Shown here: positions 47,171 to 56,675 of the stretch, piece by piece
Layout: the number at the start of each line of letters is the position of its first letter
How positions within the stretch are numbered: position 1 is the first letter of the stretch
Origin: Paracoccaceae bacterium
GTDB taxonomy: Bacteria > Pseudomonadota > Alphaproteobacteria > Rhodobacterales > Rhodobacteraceae
Direction of reading: 5' to 3'
NCBI GenBank assembly: GCA_020446815.1
Contig: JAGRDY010000029.1
Location: forward strand, 186,001 to 250,000
Length of the DNA stretch: 64,000 bases
Program-made: the position numbers and the translations under genes
The notes under the pieces: model-generated
What the model was told of the DNA's origin: nothing
Database searches by the model: none
Seen by the model: the letters and a program-made list of their open reading frames with translations, nothing else

Positions 47171-48238
47171 ATGGCATTGTTGGAAATCCGCGGCGCGCGG
47201 CGCATCTTCACTACACCCGAGGGCGGCAAGGTCACCGCCCTGGACAGGGTCGACCTGAACGTTGACGAGAATGAATTCGTCACGCTTCTTGGCCCTTCGG
47301 GTTGCGGCAAGACCACGCTCTTGCGCGCGATTTCGGGATTCGAGATGCTCGATGGCGGCACGGTGCGACTGGAAGGCGCCGATCTGTCGAAGCTCGCTCC
47401 GTTCCGCCGGCCGATCAACACGGTGTTCCAGAGCTATGCGCTTTTCGGGCATATGAGCGTGGCCCGAAATGTGGGCTACGCACTTGAGGTGCGCGGCGTT
47501 GACCGCGCCGCGCGCGAGCGCAAGGTAAGCGATGCGCTGGAAACCGTCGGGCTGTCGGACATGGGCAGCCGCCGCCCGTCGCAGCTTTCCGGCGGGCAGC
47601 GCCAGCGGGTCGCGCTTGCCCGGGCGATCATCGCCGAACCCCGGCTGCTGTTGCTGGACGAGCCACTATCGGCCCTGGACCGCAACCTGCGCCAGCAGAT
47701 GCAGCTTGAACTGAAAGCGCTTCAGGCCCGGCTGGGCATCGCCTTCATCTTTGTCACCCATGACCAGGAGGAGGCCCTGACCATGTCCGACCGGGTGGTT
47801 GTGATGCGTGAGGGCCGGATCGAGCAGATCGGCACCCCGCGCGAAATATACCGCCATCCGCGCAACCGCTTCGTTACCGAATTCATCGGCGAGACCAATA
47901 TCTTCGCGCTTACCGTCGACCGGATCGAAGGCGATCTGGCGCGGGCCAGGACCGCCGAGGGCACCTGCCTGAGCTTGCCCGCGGCGGGGCGCAGCCGCGG
48001 CGAGGCGGTGACGGCGGTGCTGCGCCCCGAGAGCTTGCACCCCGGCGCCGAAGGCATCGCCGGTACAGTGATGCGGTCGGTCTATCTGGGCTCCGATCTC
48101 GTGATCTTTGTACGCCCCGAAGCGGGAGGCGCCGAAATTCGCGTCACCACGCGCGACGGCGCCGATGCACCAATGACCGGTGATGCGATCAATCTGGCCT
48201 ACGATCCGGCGGTGATCCACATTCTGGAGGATCGGTGA
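47171..48238 (+). CDS. ABC importer ATPase (set 1)
   Basis: A 355-residue PotA-type ATPase. Walker A GPSGCGKTT is at residues 41-49, the Q-loop is FQSYALF, the signature LSGGQRQ at 139-145, Walker B at LLLLDE (159-164) and the switch His197. A C-terminal TOBE domain (IGETNIFALTVDRI, AVTAVLRPESL) follows. The ATG at 47171 follows GCAGGAA closely. It is 41 bp after the binding-protein gene and directly followed by two permease genes. Confidence 0.9.
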   Translation: MALLEIRGARRIFTTPEGGKVTALDRVDLNVDENEFVTLLGPSGCGKTTLLRAISGFEMLDGGTVRLEGADLSKLAPFRRPINTVFQSYALFGHMSVARNVGYALEVRGVDRAARERKVSDALETVGLSDMGSRRPSQLSGGQRQRVALARAIIAEPRLLLLDEPLSALDRNLRQQMQLELKALQARLGIAFIFVTHDQEEALTMSDRVVVMREGRIEQIGTPREIYRHPRNRFVTEFIGETNIFALTVDRIEGDLARARTAEGTCLSLPAAGRSRGEAVTAVLRPESLHPGAEGIAGTVMRSVYLGSDLVIFVRPEAGGAEIRVTTRDGADAPMTGDAINLAYDPAVIHILEDR

Positions 48239-49122
48239 TGGCCCTTCGCCGCGACTCGGTGGTTCTTGGCGTGTTGCTGGCGCCGGTGACGATCTTTCTT
48301 GGCGTTTTCTTTCTGGTCCCGCTTCTGATAATCGCGGTCTTTTCGTTTCTCACGCCCGGCCTTTATGGTGGCGTCGAATGGTCGTTTTACCACTGGAACT
48401 ACGGCCGCATCTTCGGCTGGGCCGACGGTATCGAGGAAATATACGAGCCGGTCTATCTGCAGATCCTTTTCCGGTCGCTGGCGTTCGGAGTGCTGACGGT
48501 GGCGCTGTGCCTGGTGCTGTGCTATCCGGTGGCGTTCTGGGTCGCGCGTCTGCCGGAACGCGCGCGGCTCTTTTTCCTGTTCCTGGTGGCATTGCCGTTC
48601 TTTTCCAGCCTGATCGTGCGGCTTTATGCCTGGCTTCTGATCCTGAAGCCTTCCGGGGTCCTGAACGAGACCCTGATTGCGCTGCACATCATCCGCGAAC
48701 CGATCGAGCTTCTTTATACCCCTGCCGCCGTGGTGCTGGGCATGGTTTATGTGATGGTGCCGTTCATGTTTCTTCCGCTTTATGCCGCGATCGACAATCT
48801 CGACCGGTCGCTGGTCGAAGCCTCGATGGATCTTGGCGCGAACCGGCGGCAGACCTTTCTGAAGGTGATCCTGCCGCAGACCATTCCCGGCATCATCGGC
48901 GGCTCCGTGATCGTCTTCATCCCTTCGGTCGGCAACTTCGTGGTGCCTGATGTCCTTGGGGGCGCGAAGGGGCTGATGGTCGGAAACCTGGTCGAGCAGC
49001 AGTTTCTTTCGGCGCGCAACTGGCCCTTTGGTTCGGCGCTGTCGATGCTGATCATGTCGGTGGTGCTGGCGGTTCTCCTGCTGGCCACGGCACGGGCCCG
49101 CAAGGCGGGAGGCCAGGCATGA
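48238..49122 (+). CDS. ABC importer permease 1 (PotB type, set 1)
   Basis: A 294-residue inner-membrane permease with six transmembrane segments and the EAA loop (VEASMDLGANRRQTFLKVIL) that docks on the ATPase. The ATG at 48238 overlaps the ATPase stop (TGATG) and follows GGAGG; a GTG one codon earlier is possible. PotB-type proteins typically form a heterodimer with PotC. Confidence 0.85.
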   Translation: MALRRDSVVLGVLLAPVTIFLGVFFLVPLLIIAVFSFLTPGLYGGVEWSFYHWNYGRIFGWADGIEEIYEPVYLQILFRSLAFGVLTVALCLVLCYPVAFWVARLPERARLFFLFLVALPFFSSLIVRLYAWLLILKPSGVLNETLIALHIIREPIELLYTPAAVVLGMVYVMVPFMFLPLYAAIDNLDRSLVEASMDLGANRRQTFLKVILPQTIPGIIGGSVIVFIPSVGNFVVPDVLGGAKGLMVGNLVEQQFLSARNWPFGSALSMLIMSVVLAVLLLATARARKAGGQA

Positions 49123-49961
49123 CCCCGCGTGTCGCACAGATGGGGCTTGGGGCCTTTTCGCTGCTTTTCTTCGCCTTCATCTATGCCCCGCTGCTGATCA
49201 TCATCGTTTATTCGTTCAACTCGAACCCGGTGAACATGATGTTATGGGATCACTTCACGCTGGAGTGGTATACCGGGCTTTTCGGGCTGAGCGAGCGCGG
49301 CCCCGAGATCGGCGACCAGAACCGGTCGCTCTATCTGGAAAGCACCGACCAGATGCTTCACGCGCTGCGAACCTCGCTGACCGTCGCGGCCTTTACCACC
49401 ACCATTGCCACTGTCGTCGGTACCGCGACCGCGATTGCGCTGAACCGTTTTCGCTTTCGCGCACGGCGCTTCTACAATGGTTTCATGCTGCTGCCGATGA
49501 TGATGCCCGATATCGTGCTCGGCATCGGCCTGCTGATCTTCTTCGTCACCATCGGCCTGAACCTTTCGATTGTGACCATCATCATCGGCCATTGCACGTT
49601 TCTGATTTCCTATGTCTTCATCGTCGTGCAGGCGCGCATCGCCGGGATCGACCCGGCGCTGGAGGAGGCCTCGGCCGATCTCGGCGCCAGCGAGTGGGTG
49701 ACGTTGCGCAAGGTTCTGTTGCCGCAACTGGCGCCCGGTATCCTGGGCGGCGCGCTGCTGGCCTTCGTGATCTCGATGGACGATCTGGTGATCACCTATT
49801 TCATTGCCGGAACCGAAAGCACCACGCTGCCCGTGTTCATCTTCGGGATGATCCGCCGCGGCGTGAAGCCCGAAATCAACGCCATAGCCACGCTGATGAT
49901 CCTCGCCTCGGTGATCATTGCCGGGTTTGGCCTTTGGCTGCGCGCCAGAAAGACTGACTGA
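49119..49961 (+). CDS. ABC importer permease 2 (PotC type, set 1)
   Basis: A 280-residue permease with six membrane helices. The EAA motif (EEASADLGASEWVTLRKVLL) and a start such as GLGAFSLLFFAFIYAPLLII are PotC-like. It overlaps the preceding gene by ATGA. The next gene, an S58 peptidase, starts one base after its stop. Confidence 0.85.
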   Translation: MTPRVAQMGLGAFSLLFFAFIYAPLLIIIVYSFNSNPVNMMLWDHFTLEWYTGLFGLSERGPEIGDQNRSLYLESTDQMLHALRTSLTVAAFTTTIATVVGTATAIALNRFRFRARRFYNGFMLLPMMMPDIVLGIGLLIFFVTIGLNLSIVTIIIGHCTFLISYVFIVVQARIAGIDPALEEASADLGASEWVTLRKVLLPQLAPGILGGALLAFVISMDDLVITYFIAGTESTTLPVFIFGMIRRGVKPEINAIATLMILASVIIAGFGLWLRARKTD

Positions 49962-49962
49962 G

Positions 49963-51072
49963 ATGCCCACCCGCCCACGCGCCCGCGGCCTTGGCCTGCC
50001 GTTTCCCGGAACCACCGGACCGCAAAATGCGATCACCGACATTGCGGGGTTGAGCGTGGGTTTCTGCACGCTCACCGATACCGCGCAAAAGATGCGGACC
50101 GGGGTGACAGCCATCCTGCCGCGCCCGGAGCGCGAGGCCCGCCCGGTCTGGGCGGGGCAGTACACGTTGAACGGCAACGGCGAAATGACCGGGACTCACT
50201 GGGTCAATGACGCGGGCTACTTTCTTGGCCCCGTGATGATCACCAATACCCATGGCGTCGGCGCGGTGCACAGTGGCGCGACGCGCTGGATGCTTGACCA
50301 TTACGCCGACCATTTCAGGGGCGAGCACCACGCATGGGCCATGCCGGTCGTCGCGGAGACCTATGACGGCGTGCTCAATGACATCAACGCCATGTTCGTT
50401 CGCCCCGAACACGCGATCGCGGCGCTTGAGGCGCGTTCGACGGGGCCCGTCGCCGAAGGCTCGGTCGGAGGCGGCAACGGCATGATCTCCTACGAATTCA
50501 AGGCCGGCACCGGCACATCGTCGCGTATCGTGACGCTTGGCGGGCACTGCTGGACGATGGGCGCACTTGTCCAGGCCAATCACGGTCTGCGGCCCTGGCT
50601 GTCGGTTCTTGGCCGGCCGGTGGGGCGGACGATGACCGAAGGCCGGCTGCTTGAACAGGAACTCGGCTCCATCATCGTGATCCTCGCGACGGATGCGCCG
50701 CTATCGGGACTGGCGCTGCGCCAGCTGGCCAAGCGCGCGGCAATCGGTATCGGGCGCGGCGGGACCCCCGGGGGCAACAACTCGGGCGATATCTTCCTGG
50801 CGCTGTCCACCGCCGACCCCAGGCCGATGCCCTGTGCCGCCCCGGCCCTGGCCACCCGGCAGGAGCTCAACATGGAAATGATCGACCCGCTTTATCTGGC
50901 GGCCGTCGAGGCGATCGAGGAAGCGGTAATCAACGCCATCGTGGCCGGCGAGGACACGGTCACGGTAAAGCCCGAAGGCCGGGTTTGCCGGGCAATCGAT
51001 ACCGGGCGGCTTGTCGAAGCCTTCCGGCAGGACAGGGCCGACAGCGGCAGCGGCACGCCGATCGGGCGATGA
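49963..51072 (+). CDS. P1-family (S58, DmpA-type) aminopeptidase
   Basis: A 369-residue autoprocessing N-terminal-nucleophile peptidase. EGSVGGGNGMISYEFKAGTG and GGNNSGDIFLALST are the DmpA/BapA signatures; Ser274 after Asn273 should become the new N-terminus. These enzymes cleave D- or beta-amino-acid peptides and amides. It starts one base after the permease stop and ends the first importer operon, so it may hydrolyse an imported amide or peptide. The ATG at 49963 gives the normal length. No secretion signal is visible. Confidence 0.85.
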   Translation: MPTRPRARGLGLPFPGTTGPQNAITDIAGLSVGFCTLTDTAQKMRTGVTAILPRPEREARPVWAGQYTLNGNGEMTGTHWVNDAGYFLGPVMITNTHGVGAVHSGATRWMLDHYADHFRGEHHAWAMPVVAETYDGVLNDINAMFVRPEHAIAALEARSTGPVAEGSVGGGNGMISYEFKAGTGTSSRIVTLGGHCWTMGALVQANHGLRPWLSVLGRPVGRTMTEGRLLEQELGSIIVILATDAPLSGLALRQLAKRAAIGIGRGGTPGGNNSGDIFLALSTADPRPMPCAAPALATRQELNMEMIDPLYLAAVEAIEEAVINAIVAGEDTVTVKPEGRVCRAIDTGRLVEAFRQDRADSGSGTPIGR

Positions 51073-51245
51073 CCGGCGCTTGCCCGCGCACGCACGGCAT
51101 GTCCGGCGGTTTCGCCGCCGGGCAGGCCCCCCCCCCGCGCAGGTGCGTGAATTCTACCTTTTTGTTGAAGCGCTCAGATAAATTAATTGCCGGGGCGCTG
51201 GTGGCGGTGTTAGGCTCGGCGCGAAGATTGCAGATCGGATGAACC
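51073..51245. other. Intergenic region with poly-C tract and operator palindrome 2
   Basis: The 173 bp between the S58 peptidase and the first MttB-family gene. A run of ten C (51127-51136) precedes the operator at 51165-51178. No terminator was seen. Confidence 0.5.
51165..51178. promoter_or_regulatory. Operator palindrome 2 (TTGAAGCGCTCAGA)
   Basis: A weaker version of the four-copy palindrome: central AGCGCT and the right arm are kept, with three mismatches to TTTGAGCGCTCAAA. It is 67 bp before the ATG of the first MttB-family gene and is followed by an AT-rich stretch (TAAATTAATT). Confidence 0.55.
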
Positions 51246-52811
51246 ATGCAGGCCAGACCACGCAAACCCCGCCGCGCGGGCGGCCGCGCCGCGCGCGTGG
51301 CGGTGCGCGAGGCGCCCGTATCCACCGCCCGCGCCGCCGTTCGCGCCGGGCTTGAAGGGGGTACCTACAACCCCCTGGCGGGCCCGGATCTGGAGGCGAT
51401 CCACCGCGCCGCGCTGACGATCCTCGAAGATGTGGGGATTGCCGATGCGACCCAAGAGGTGACCCAACTGGCCGTGGCCAAGGGATGTTTCGTCAATGCC
51501 CATGGCAGGCTGAGCTTTCCGCGCGCCCTGGTCGAGGACACGCTCACCCTCGCGGCGCGGCAATACACGATCTTCAGCCGCGATCCGGCGCATGCCGATA
51601 TCGAGGTGGGCGGCAGCAAGGTGAATTACTGCACCAGCGGCGAAGCGGTCTCGATCCTCGATTACGAGCGCCGCAGCTATCGCCCCTCGACCCTGGCCGA
51701 TCTTTACGACACGGCCCGCGTCGTCGATGCGCTGCCCAATATTCACCAGTTCGGGCAGACGGTCGTGCCGACCGAAATCACCGATCTGATCGAGCATGAC
51801 CTCAACGTGGTCTATGCAGTTCTCGCCGGTACCGCGAAGCCGGTCGAACATACCTTCAACACCGTCCGCTCGCTGCCCGCCGCGCTGGAAATCTATGCCA
51901 TGGTCGCGGGTGGTGAAGCGCGTTTCCGCGAGCGGCCGTTCGTCAGCTTCGGCGGCTGCCCGATCGTGTCGCCGCTGCGGTTCGCACAGGAAAACCTCGA
52001 TGTGCTGGTGGCGACAAGCCGCCTGGGGCTGGTCAACGACATCGCCATCGCGCCGCAATCGGGGGCAACGGCGCCGTCTTATCTTGCCGGATCGCTGGTT
52101 CAGGTGACCGCCGAGGCGCTGGCCTGCCTGTGCGTCGTCAACATGGTGCGCCCCGGTTGCCCGATGTCCTTCGCCGCCTGGCCGTTCTCGGTTGATCTGC
52201 GCACCGGCGCCTTTGCCGGGGGATCGGCCGAAGTGGCGGTGTCGATGGCGGCGATCGCCCAGATCGGGCGCTTTTACGATCTGCCGACCACCGTCGCGGC
52301 CTCGATGTCGGACGCCAAGATGCCCGATGCGCAGATGGGCTATGAAAAAGGCATCACTTCGGTCGTCGCGGGCCTTGCCGGGGCGAATCGCGTGCTCGAA
52401 TCGGCGGGGATGATGGCCAGCCTGATGGGCTGTTCGTTCGAGGCGCTGGTGATCGACAACGACATGCTGGGAATGGCGCAGCGGGTGGTGCGCGGCATCG
52501 AGGTGAACGACGAGACGCTCAGCGTCGCGGCGATCAGGAACGCCGTGCTTGGCGAGGGGCACTATCTGGGTGCCGCCGATACGCTGAAATCCATGGAAAC
52601 CGAATATGTCTACCCCCAGACCGCCGACCGCACGTCGCGGCAGGTGTGGATGGACGCGGGCGCGAAAACCATGGACGAACGCGCCCACGAGACCGCCGGC
52701 CGGCTGCTGGCCGAACATTTCCCGCAGGCGATCCCGGCAAAGGTTGACGCGGCCATCCGCGATCGGTTCCCGATCAGGCTGCCAAGGTCGCGGATGGGCC
52801 TGGCGGATTAG
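51246..52811 (+). CDS. MttB-family trimethylamine-methyltransferase-like protein (copy 1)
   Basis: A 521-residue MttB-superfamily TIM-barrel protein. The N-terminal 30 residues are Arg/Ala-rich; the core shows AIHRAALTILEDVGI, then FSVDLRTGAFAGGSAEVAVS, SDAKMPDAQMGYEKGITSVV and AGLAGANRVLESAG, typical of the family. The frame has no in-frame amber codon, so it lacks pyrrolysine, like glycine-betaine methyltransferase MtgB and related betaine demethylases. Those anaerobic enzymes transfer methyl groups to a corrinoid protein, and none is encoded here. Operator palindrome 2 precedes it. Confidence 0.85.
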   Translation: MQARPRKPRRAGGRAARVAVREAPVSTARAAVRAGLEGGTYNPLAGPDLEAIHRAALTILEDVGIADATQEVTQLAVAKGCFVNAHGRLSFPRALVEDTLTLAARQYTIFSRDPAHADIEVGGSKVNYCTSGEAVSILDYERRSYRPSTLADLYDTARVVDALPNIHQFGQTVVPTEITDLIEHDLNVVYAVLAGTAKPVEHTFNTVRSLPAALEIYAMVAGGEARFRERPFVSFGGCPIVSPLRFAQENLDVLVATSRLGLVNDIAIAPQSGATAPSYLAGSLVQVTAEALACLCVVNMVRPGCPMSFAAWPFSVDLRTGAFAGGSAEVAVSMAAIAQIGRFYDLPTTVAASMSDAKMPDAQMGYEKGITSVVAGLAGANRVLESAGMMASLMGCSFEALVIDNDMLGMAQRVVRGIEVNDETLSVAAIRNAVLGEGHYLGAADTLKSMETEYVYPQTADRTSRQVWMDAGAKTMDERAHETAGRLLAEHFPQAIPAKVDAAIRDRFPIRLPRSRMGLAD

Positions 52812-52958
52812 GGTGCGGCGCGTTCAAATGGAAATGTTCGGGCGCCAGGCGCGCGGATAGAAACACGGACCGAGACGCGGACAGGCACGCGGCCGCCCGC
52901 AAAGGCGCGTGCCCGTCACTTACGCGACAGGCTGGTGCTTCGGATCGAACGCGACATG

Positions 52959-54452
52959 CTAACCCTCGGCGAAGCGCGACAGGACATCGCGCGCGACCCG
53001 CATCACCGCATCGGAGGGCGCCGGCGGCGGGGGCGCGGCGCGGCGTTCGGCAAGGTCGGTCTCGATCCGTTCCATCAGGTCGAGATCCGGCAGGCCACCG
53101 TTGCTCAGCGGGATGTTCGGCCCGAGATAGCGGGAGTTCCAGACCTGCTTGCGGCAATTGTCGACGGTATGCTGCTCGGCAAGAAACTGCCCGGTCGGCC
53201 CGAGCGCGCGAATCAGTTCGGTTCCGATCATCTCGTCGGAGACGGTCACTCCTTCCCACATCTTGCGCAAAAGCCCCGCCATGTCGTCGCACAAGAGCAG
53301 GGCGTGATCGGAATAGGTCAGGCCCTGATCCAGCGAGCCCAGATAATCGCAAGTCGCCGGCCGGCTGTAGAACATCTGCATCATGTTGGCCGAAATTTCC
53401 CAGACCGCGTCTTGATTGAAACGCCGCGCCACCGAACAGCCCCCCGACCCGGTAAGCGACGGCAGGCCGAGCCGCCGACGCACCTGGCAGGCGGCCATGT
53501 CGGCCATCGCCGTCTGCGAGAAACTGCCGATCGCACCGGTGGCGGGTTCCATGAAGAAGACATCCGAGCCGCCAACGCAGAAACATCCCTCGGCGGCGAG
53601 CTGGCCCAGAACCATGGCCGCGAAATCGGTCATCAGCGAATGGACCAGACACCCGGCCAGGGTGATCGGCGACGACGCGCCGCCGATCGGCAATGTACCG
53701 ACCCCGACCGGCACACCGGCGGCGATCCCCGCGAGGATCTGGTCGATATGGATTCGCGCGAAATGCACCGGCAGGGGCGTGACGAGATGCAGGAAATAGG
53801 GCCGCGCCGCAAGCTTGCCCGCGCTGCCGCGCAGCGCTGTCGCGATCTCGAGCACCGCGTCGAGCGATTCGGGATGCTCGCACAGGTATTCCAGCGGCTT
53901 GGTCGAATTCTCCATCATGCAGACGAATTCGTCGATCTCGCCATGCATGGTCGAATCGGCCACGTTCTTCACGGCCACGCAGATCGCGTCGATGTTGGGC
54001 AGACCGTCGGCCAGCCGGGTGACGGCGGCCAGATCCTCGCGGTTGGACGCCCGCGGTTTGCCGGTCGTGGAGTCATAGACGGCGATACAGGTCATGCCGG
54101 GCATGAAAACCGTGTGATCGGGGCCGATGGTGATCGGATTTCGCCCGTTGCGATCGAATAGCACTGTCTTTTTCGCGACGGTTTCGAGCGCGCGCCGGGT
54201 CACCGATTGCGGAATCTTCACGATTCCCTTGCCATCCAGATCGCAGCCCGCATCGCACAACAGGCTATCGGCCGCGGTTCCGGGCTCGAACACGACGCCC
54301 GATTCGGCCAGCAGCATGACGGCGGTGTCGATGACCTTGTCCACCTCCGCTTCGCTCAGCGGCGCATAGGCCGATGTGGGGCCCAGATGGCACCCGTTGT
54401 GACGCTGCGGCGTCGAGCCGGTGCGTGATTGTCTTGTGCGTCCGCGGCGCAT
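52959..54452 (-). CDS. MttB-family trimethylamine-methyltransferase-like protein (copy 2)
   Basis: A 497-residue member of the MttB superfamily, much diverged from copy 1. The N-terminal motif LSEAEVDKVIDTAVMLLAES matches the family start, and the barrel is recognised by THVGTGT-like substitutes such as VGVGTLPIGGASSPITLAG and MADMAACQVRRRLGLPSLTG. No in-frame amber codon. The frame is open to 54503; the ATG at 54452 follows AAGGGGG. It is divergent from the second ABC importer, sharing operator palindrome 3. The two copies may act on different methyl groups or different substrates. Confidence 0.8.
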   Translation of the reverse strand: MRRGRTRQSRTGSTPQRHNGCHLGPTSAYAPLSEAEVDKVIDTAVMLLAESGVVFEPGTAADSLLCDAGCDLDGKGIVKIPQSVTRRALETVAKKTVLFDRNGRNPITIGPDHTVFMPGMTCIAVYDSTTGKPRASNREDLAAVTRLADGLPNIDAICVAVKNVADSTMHGEIDEFVCMMENSTKPLEYLCEHPESLDAVLEIATALRGSAGKLAARPYFLHLVTPLPVHFARIHIDQILAGIAAGVPVGVGTLPIGGASSPITLAGCLVHSLMTDFAAMVLGQLAAEGCFCVGGSDVFFMEPATGAIGSFSQTAMADMAACQVRRRLGLPSLTGSGGCSVARRFNQDAVWEISANMMQMFYSRPATCDYLGSLDQGLTYSDHALLLCDDMAGLLRKMWEGVTVSDEMIGTELIRALGPTGQFLAEQHTVDNCRKQVWNSRYLGPNIPLSNGGLPDLDLMERIETDLAERRAAPPPPAPSDAVMRVARDVLSRFAEG

Positions 54453-54528
54453 GATAGCCCCCTTTTCCGGCATGACGGGCCGGGCAGCGTGAGCATGGCG
54501 CAAAAATCGCGCGCAGGCAAATTGTTTG

Positions 54529-54542
54529 ATTGAGCGCTTAAA
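54529..54542. promoter_or_regulatory. Operator palindrome 3 (ATTGAGCGCTTAAA)
   Basis: Matches the four-copy element with one mismatch in each arm. It lies in the gap between MttB copy 2 (start 54452, minus) and the rightward second importer genes, so one site could serve both directions. An A-rich run follows it. Confidence 0.65.
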
Positions 54543-54587
54543 AAAATTTTGATAACAGATGGCAGCGCATTGCTGGCGAGATAGACG

Positions 54588-54902
54588 ATGAACGCATTAT
54601 CCGCACCAAGGATCCAGCCGCCTGACGCCCGTCCGGGCCTGCCCGCCCGGGGCCATGAAATGCCGGGGCCGGAGAAAGGGCTGCCCTGTCAACGTCACTG
54701 GCAGTTCATCGAAAAAGGCCGGCAGGCCGCGTTTTCAAATGGTTATGACGGCGCCTGTCTCGCAAGCCCGGAAAAGGGCATGCGCGGTCTTCGCGATGCA
54801 TTGCGCGGGCATTTTCACCTTTTCGAAGAACCCGAAACGCAGCCCGGCGAACTGACTGGATGCAATGCGAGATTGCTGCGCCGGGCGGGCGGCAGGGCAT
54901 GA
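54588..54902 (+). CDS. Uncertain small ORF upstream of the second ABC importer
   Basis: A 104-residue frame beginning 46 bp after operator 3 and ending 70 bp before the first permease ATG. The ribosome site is weak (GGCGAGA). The middle (RHWQFIEKGRQAAFSNGYDG, then GLRDALRGHFHLFEE) has protein-like composition, but nothing recognisable and no membrane segment. It could be a real leader gene of the operon or a chance frame in a 520-bp promoter region. Confidence 0.35.
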   Translation: MNALSAPRIQPPDARPGLPARGHEMPGPEKGLPCQRHWQFIEKGRQAAFSNGYDGACLASPEKGMRGLRDALRGHFHLFEEPETQPGELTGCNARLLRRAGGRA

Positions 54903-54972
54903 ACCTGTTGTCATGCCGCCTGAAATATGCGTCGATTGGCGGCGGGGCATCGGCACAGCGGGGAGTGGCGGT

Positions 54973-55845
54973 ATGCGGATGAGGCTGGGGCTTGACAGGG
55001 AAGCCAGGCGCGGGCTCTTGCTGCTCAGCCCGACGGCGGGATATGCGCTCCTGATGCTGGCCGCGCCGCTGGTCATGGTGGTCACCTTCAGCTTCTGGAC
55101 CCAGGATTATCTGGATATCGACACGACCCTGACGCTGAACAATTACCGTGAGGCCTGGTCCGAGCCGATCTACCGGGTCTTGATGTTCCGGTCACTCAGG
55201 ATATCGCTGATCGTGACGCTGGCGACCGTCCTGCTGGCCTTTCCGGTCGCCTATTTCCTGTCTTTCCACGTTACGCAGCGCAAGGCGCTGTGGCTGTTTC
55301 TGATCACGGTTCCGTTCTGGACTAGCTATCTGATCCGGGTGTTCCTGTGGAAGGTGATTCTCGGCTTCAACGGGGTGCTGAACACGGCGCTGCTGGAGGT
55401 CGGGTTCATCGAGAAACCGCTGACTTTCATCCTCTACAATGCCAATGCGGTGGTCCTGACGCTTGCCCACGCCTGGGCACCCTTCGCCATTCTGCCGATT
55501 TTCGTCGCGCTGGAAAAGATCGACCGGTCATTGCTGGAGGCCGCCGAGGATCTGGGCGACGGGCCGCTGCGCCGCTTCGTCCGCGTTACCCTGCCGCTGG
55601 CGATGCCCGGCGTGATCGCGGCGACGCTGATTGTCCTGATCCCGACGGTGGGTGATTTCATCACGCCCCGCCTGGTGGGCGGCACCGAGGGCCTGATGAT
55701 CGCCAACATGATCCAGGTACAGTTCGGCAAAGCCAACAACGCCCCGCTTGGCGCCGCGCTTGCGGTATCCTCGATGGTCATCGTGGCGGCGGTCAGCCTG
55801 GTGATCTACCTGGCCGGCAAGAAGCTCGGGGGGAAGGTCGAGTGA
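54973..55845 (+). CDS. ABC importer permease 1 (PotB type, set 2)
   Basis: A 290-residue inner-membrane permease with six helices and an EAA loop (LEAAEDLGDGPLRRFVRVTL). The frame is open to 54865, but the ATG at 54973 follows GGGAG and starts at the first basic residues before TM1. It is the first gene of the second importer (permease, permease, ATPase), followed by a convergent binding-protein gene. Its overlap with the next gene is GTGA. Confidence 0.85.
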   Translation: MRMRLGLDREARRGLLLLSPTAGYALLMLAAPLVMVVTFSFWTQDYLDIDTTLTLNNYREAWSEPIYRVLMFRSLRISLIVTLATVLLAFPVAYFLSFHVTQRKALWLFLITVPFWTSYLIRVFLWKVILGFNGVLNTALLEVGFIEKPLTFILYNANAVVLTLAHAWAPFAILPIFVALEKIDRSLLEAAEDLGDGPLRRFVRVTLPLAMPGVIAATLIVLIPTVGDFITPRLVGGTEGLMIANMIQVQFGKANNAPLGAALAVSSMVIVAAVSLVIYLAGKKLGGKVE

Positions 55846-56675
55846 GGGGATCGGGCCGCAGAGGAGCCGCGAAATGGCTCAGCGTCTACGCCGTCACCTA
55901 CATGGTTTTCCTTTATGCACCGGTGATACTCTTGCCGCTGTTTGCGTTCAACGACGCGACGGTGGTGGCGTTTCCGCTGAGCCACTTCACGACCAAATGG
56001 TTTGTCGTGCTGTGGCAGACCGAGGCGCTTCACGGCGCGGTTCGCAACAGCCTGATGGTGGCGCTTTCCACCGCCGTGTTCAGCACCGTTCTGGGCGCCA
56101 GCGCCGCACGCGCCGCGGCGCGCTACCGTTTTCCGGGCAAGGCCCCGGTGATGGGGTTCATCATGCTGCCGCTGGTCCTGCCAGAAATCATCGTCGCCGT
56201 CGCGTTGCTCGTGCCGATCATGCAGATGGGGCTGTCGCTGTCGTTGTGGACCGTCATTGCCGGGCACGTCCTGATCTGCACGCCGTTTTCAATCGCGATC
56301 CTCAGTTCGGCGTTTCAGGGGTTCGACACCAGCCTCGAAGAGGCGTCGCTCGATCTCGGTGAAACACGGCTGGGAACCTTCAGGCGGGTGATCCTGCCGC
56401 TGGTGATGCCCGGAATCGTGTCGAGCCTGCTGATCTGCTTCACGATCTCGCTCGACGAATTCATCATCGCCTTTTTCCTGACGGGCACGGATGTCACGCT
56501 GCCCGTATACATCTGGAGCCAGTTGCGCTTTCCGACCAAACTGCCGTCGATCATGGCGCTGGGCACCATCCTGCTTGCCCTGTCGGTGGTGCTGCTGGTC
56601 CTGGCGGAATGGTTCCGGCGGCGCGCCGCGCGCCGGCAGGGCATCGAGGCTTCAGTAACCGGAGGGTTGGTCTAA
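55842..56675 (+). CDS. ABC importer permease 2 (PotC type, set 2)
   Basis: A 277-residue permease, GTG start overlapping the previous TGA. Six helices; the EAA motif is LEEASLDLGETRLGTFRRVI. The TAA stop directly abuts the ATPase ATG. It probably forms the channel with the preceding permease. Confidence 0.85.
   Translation: MRGSGRRGAAKWLSVYAVTYMVFLYAPVILLPLFAFNDATVVAFPLSHFTTKWFVVLWQTEALHGAVRNSLMVALSTAVFSTVLGASAARAAARYRFPGKAPVMGFIMLPLVLPEIIVAVALLVPIMQMGLSLSLWTVIAGHVLICTPFSIAILSSAFQGFDTSLEEASLDLGETRLGTFRRVILPLVMPGIVSSLLICFTISLDEFIIAFFLTGTDVTLPVYIWSQLRFPTKLPSIMALGTILLALSVVLLVLAEWFRRRAARRQGIEASVTGGLV

Noticed and set aside
51246-54452. Pyrrolysine-containing methyltransferases
   Set aside because: Both MttB-family frames run without any in-frame amber codon, and no pylS/pylT-type genes are present.
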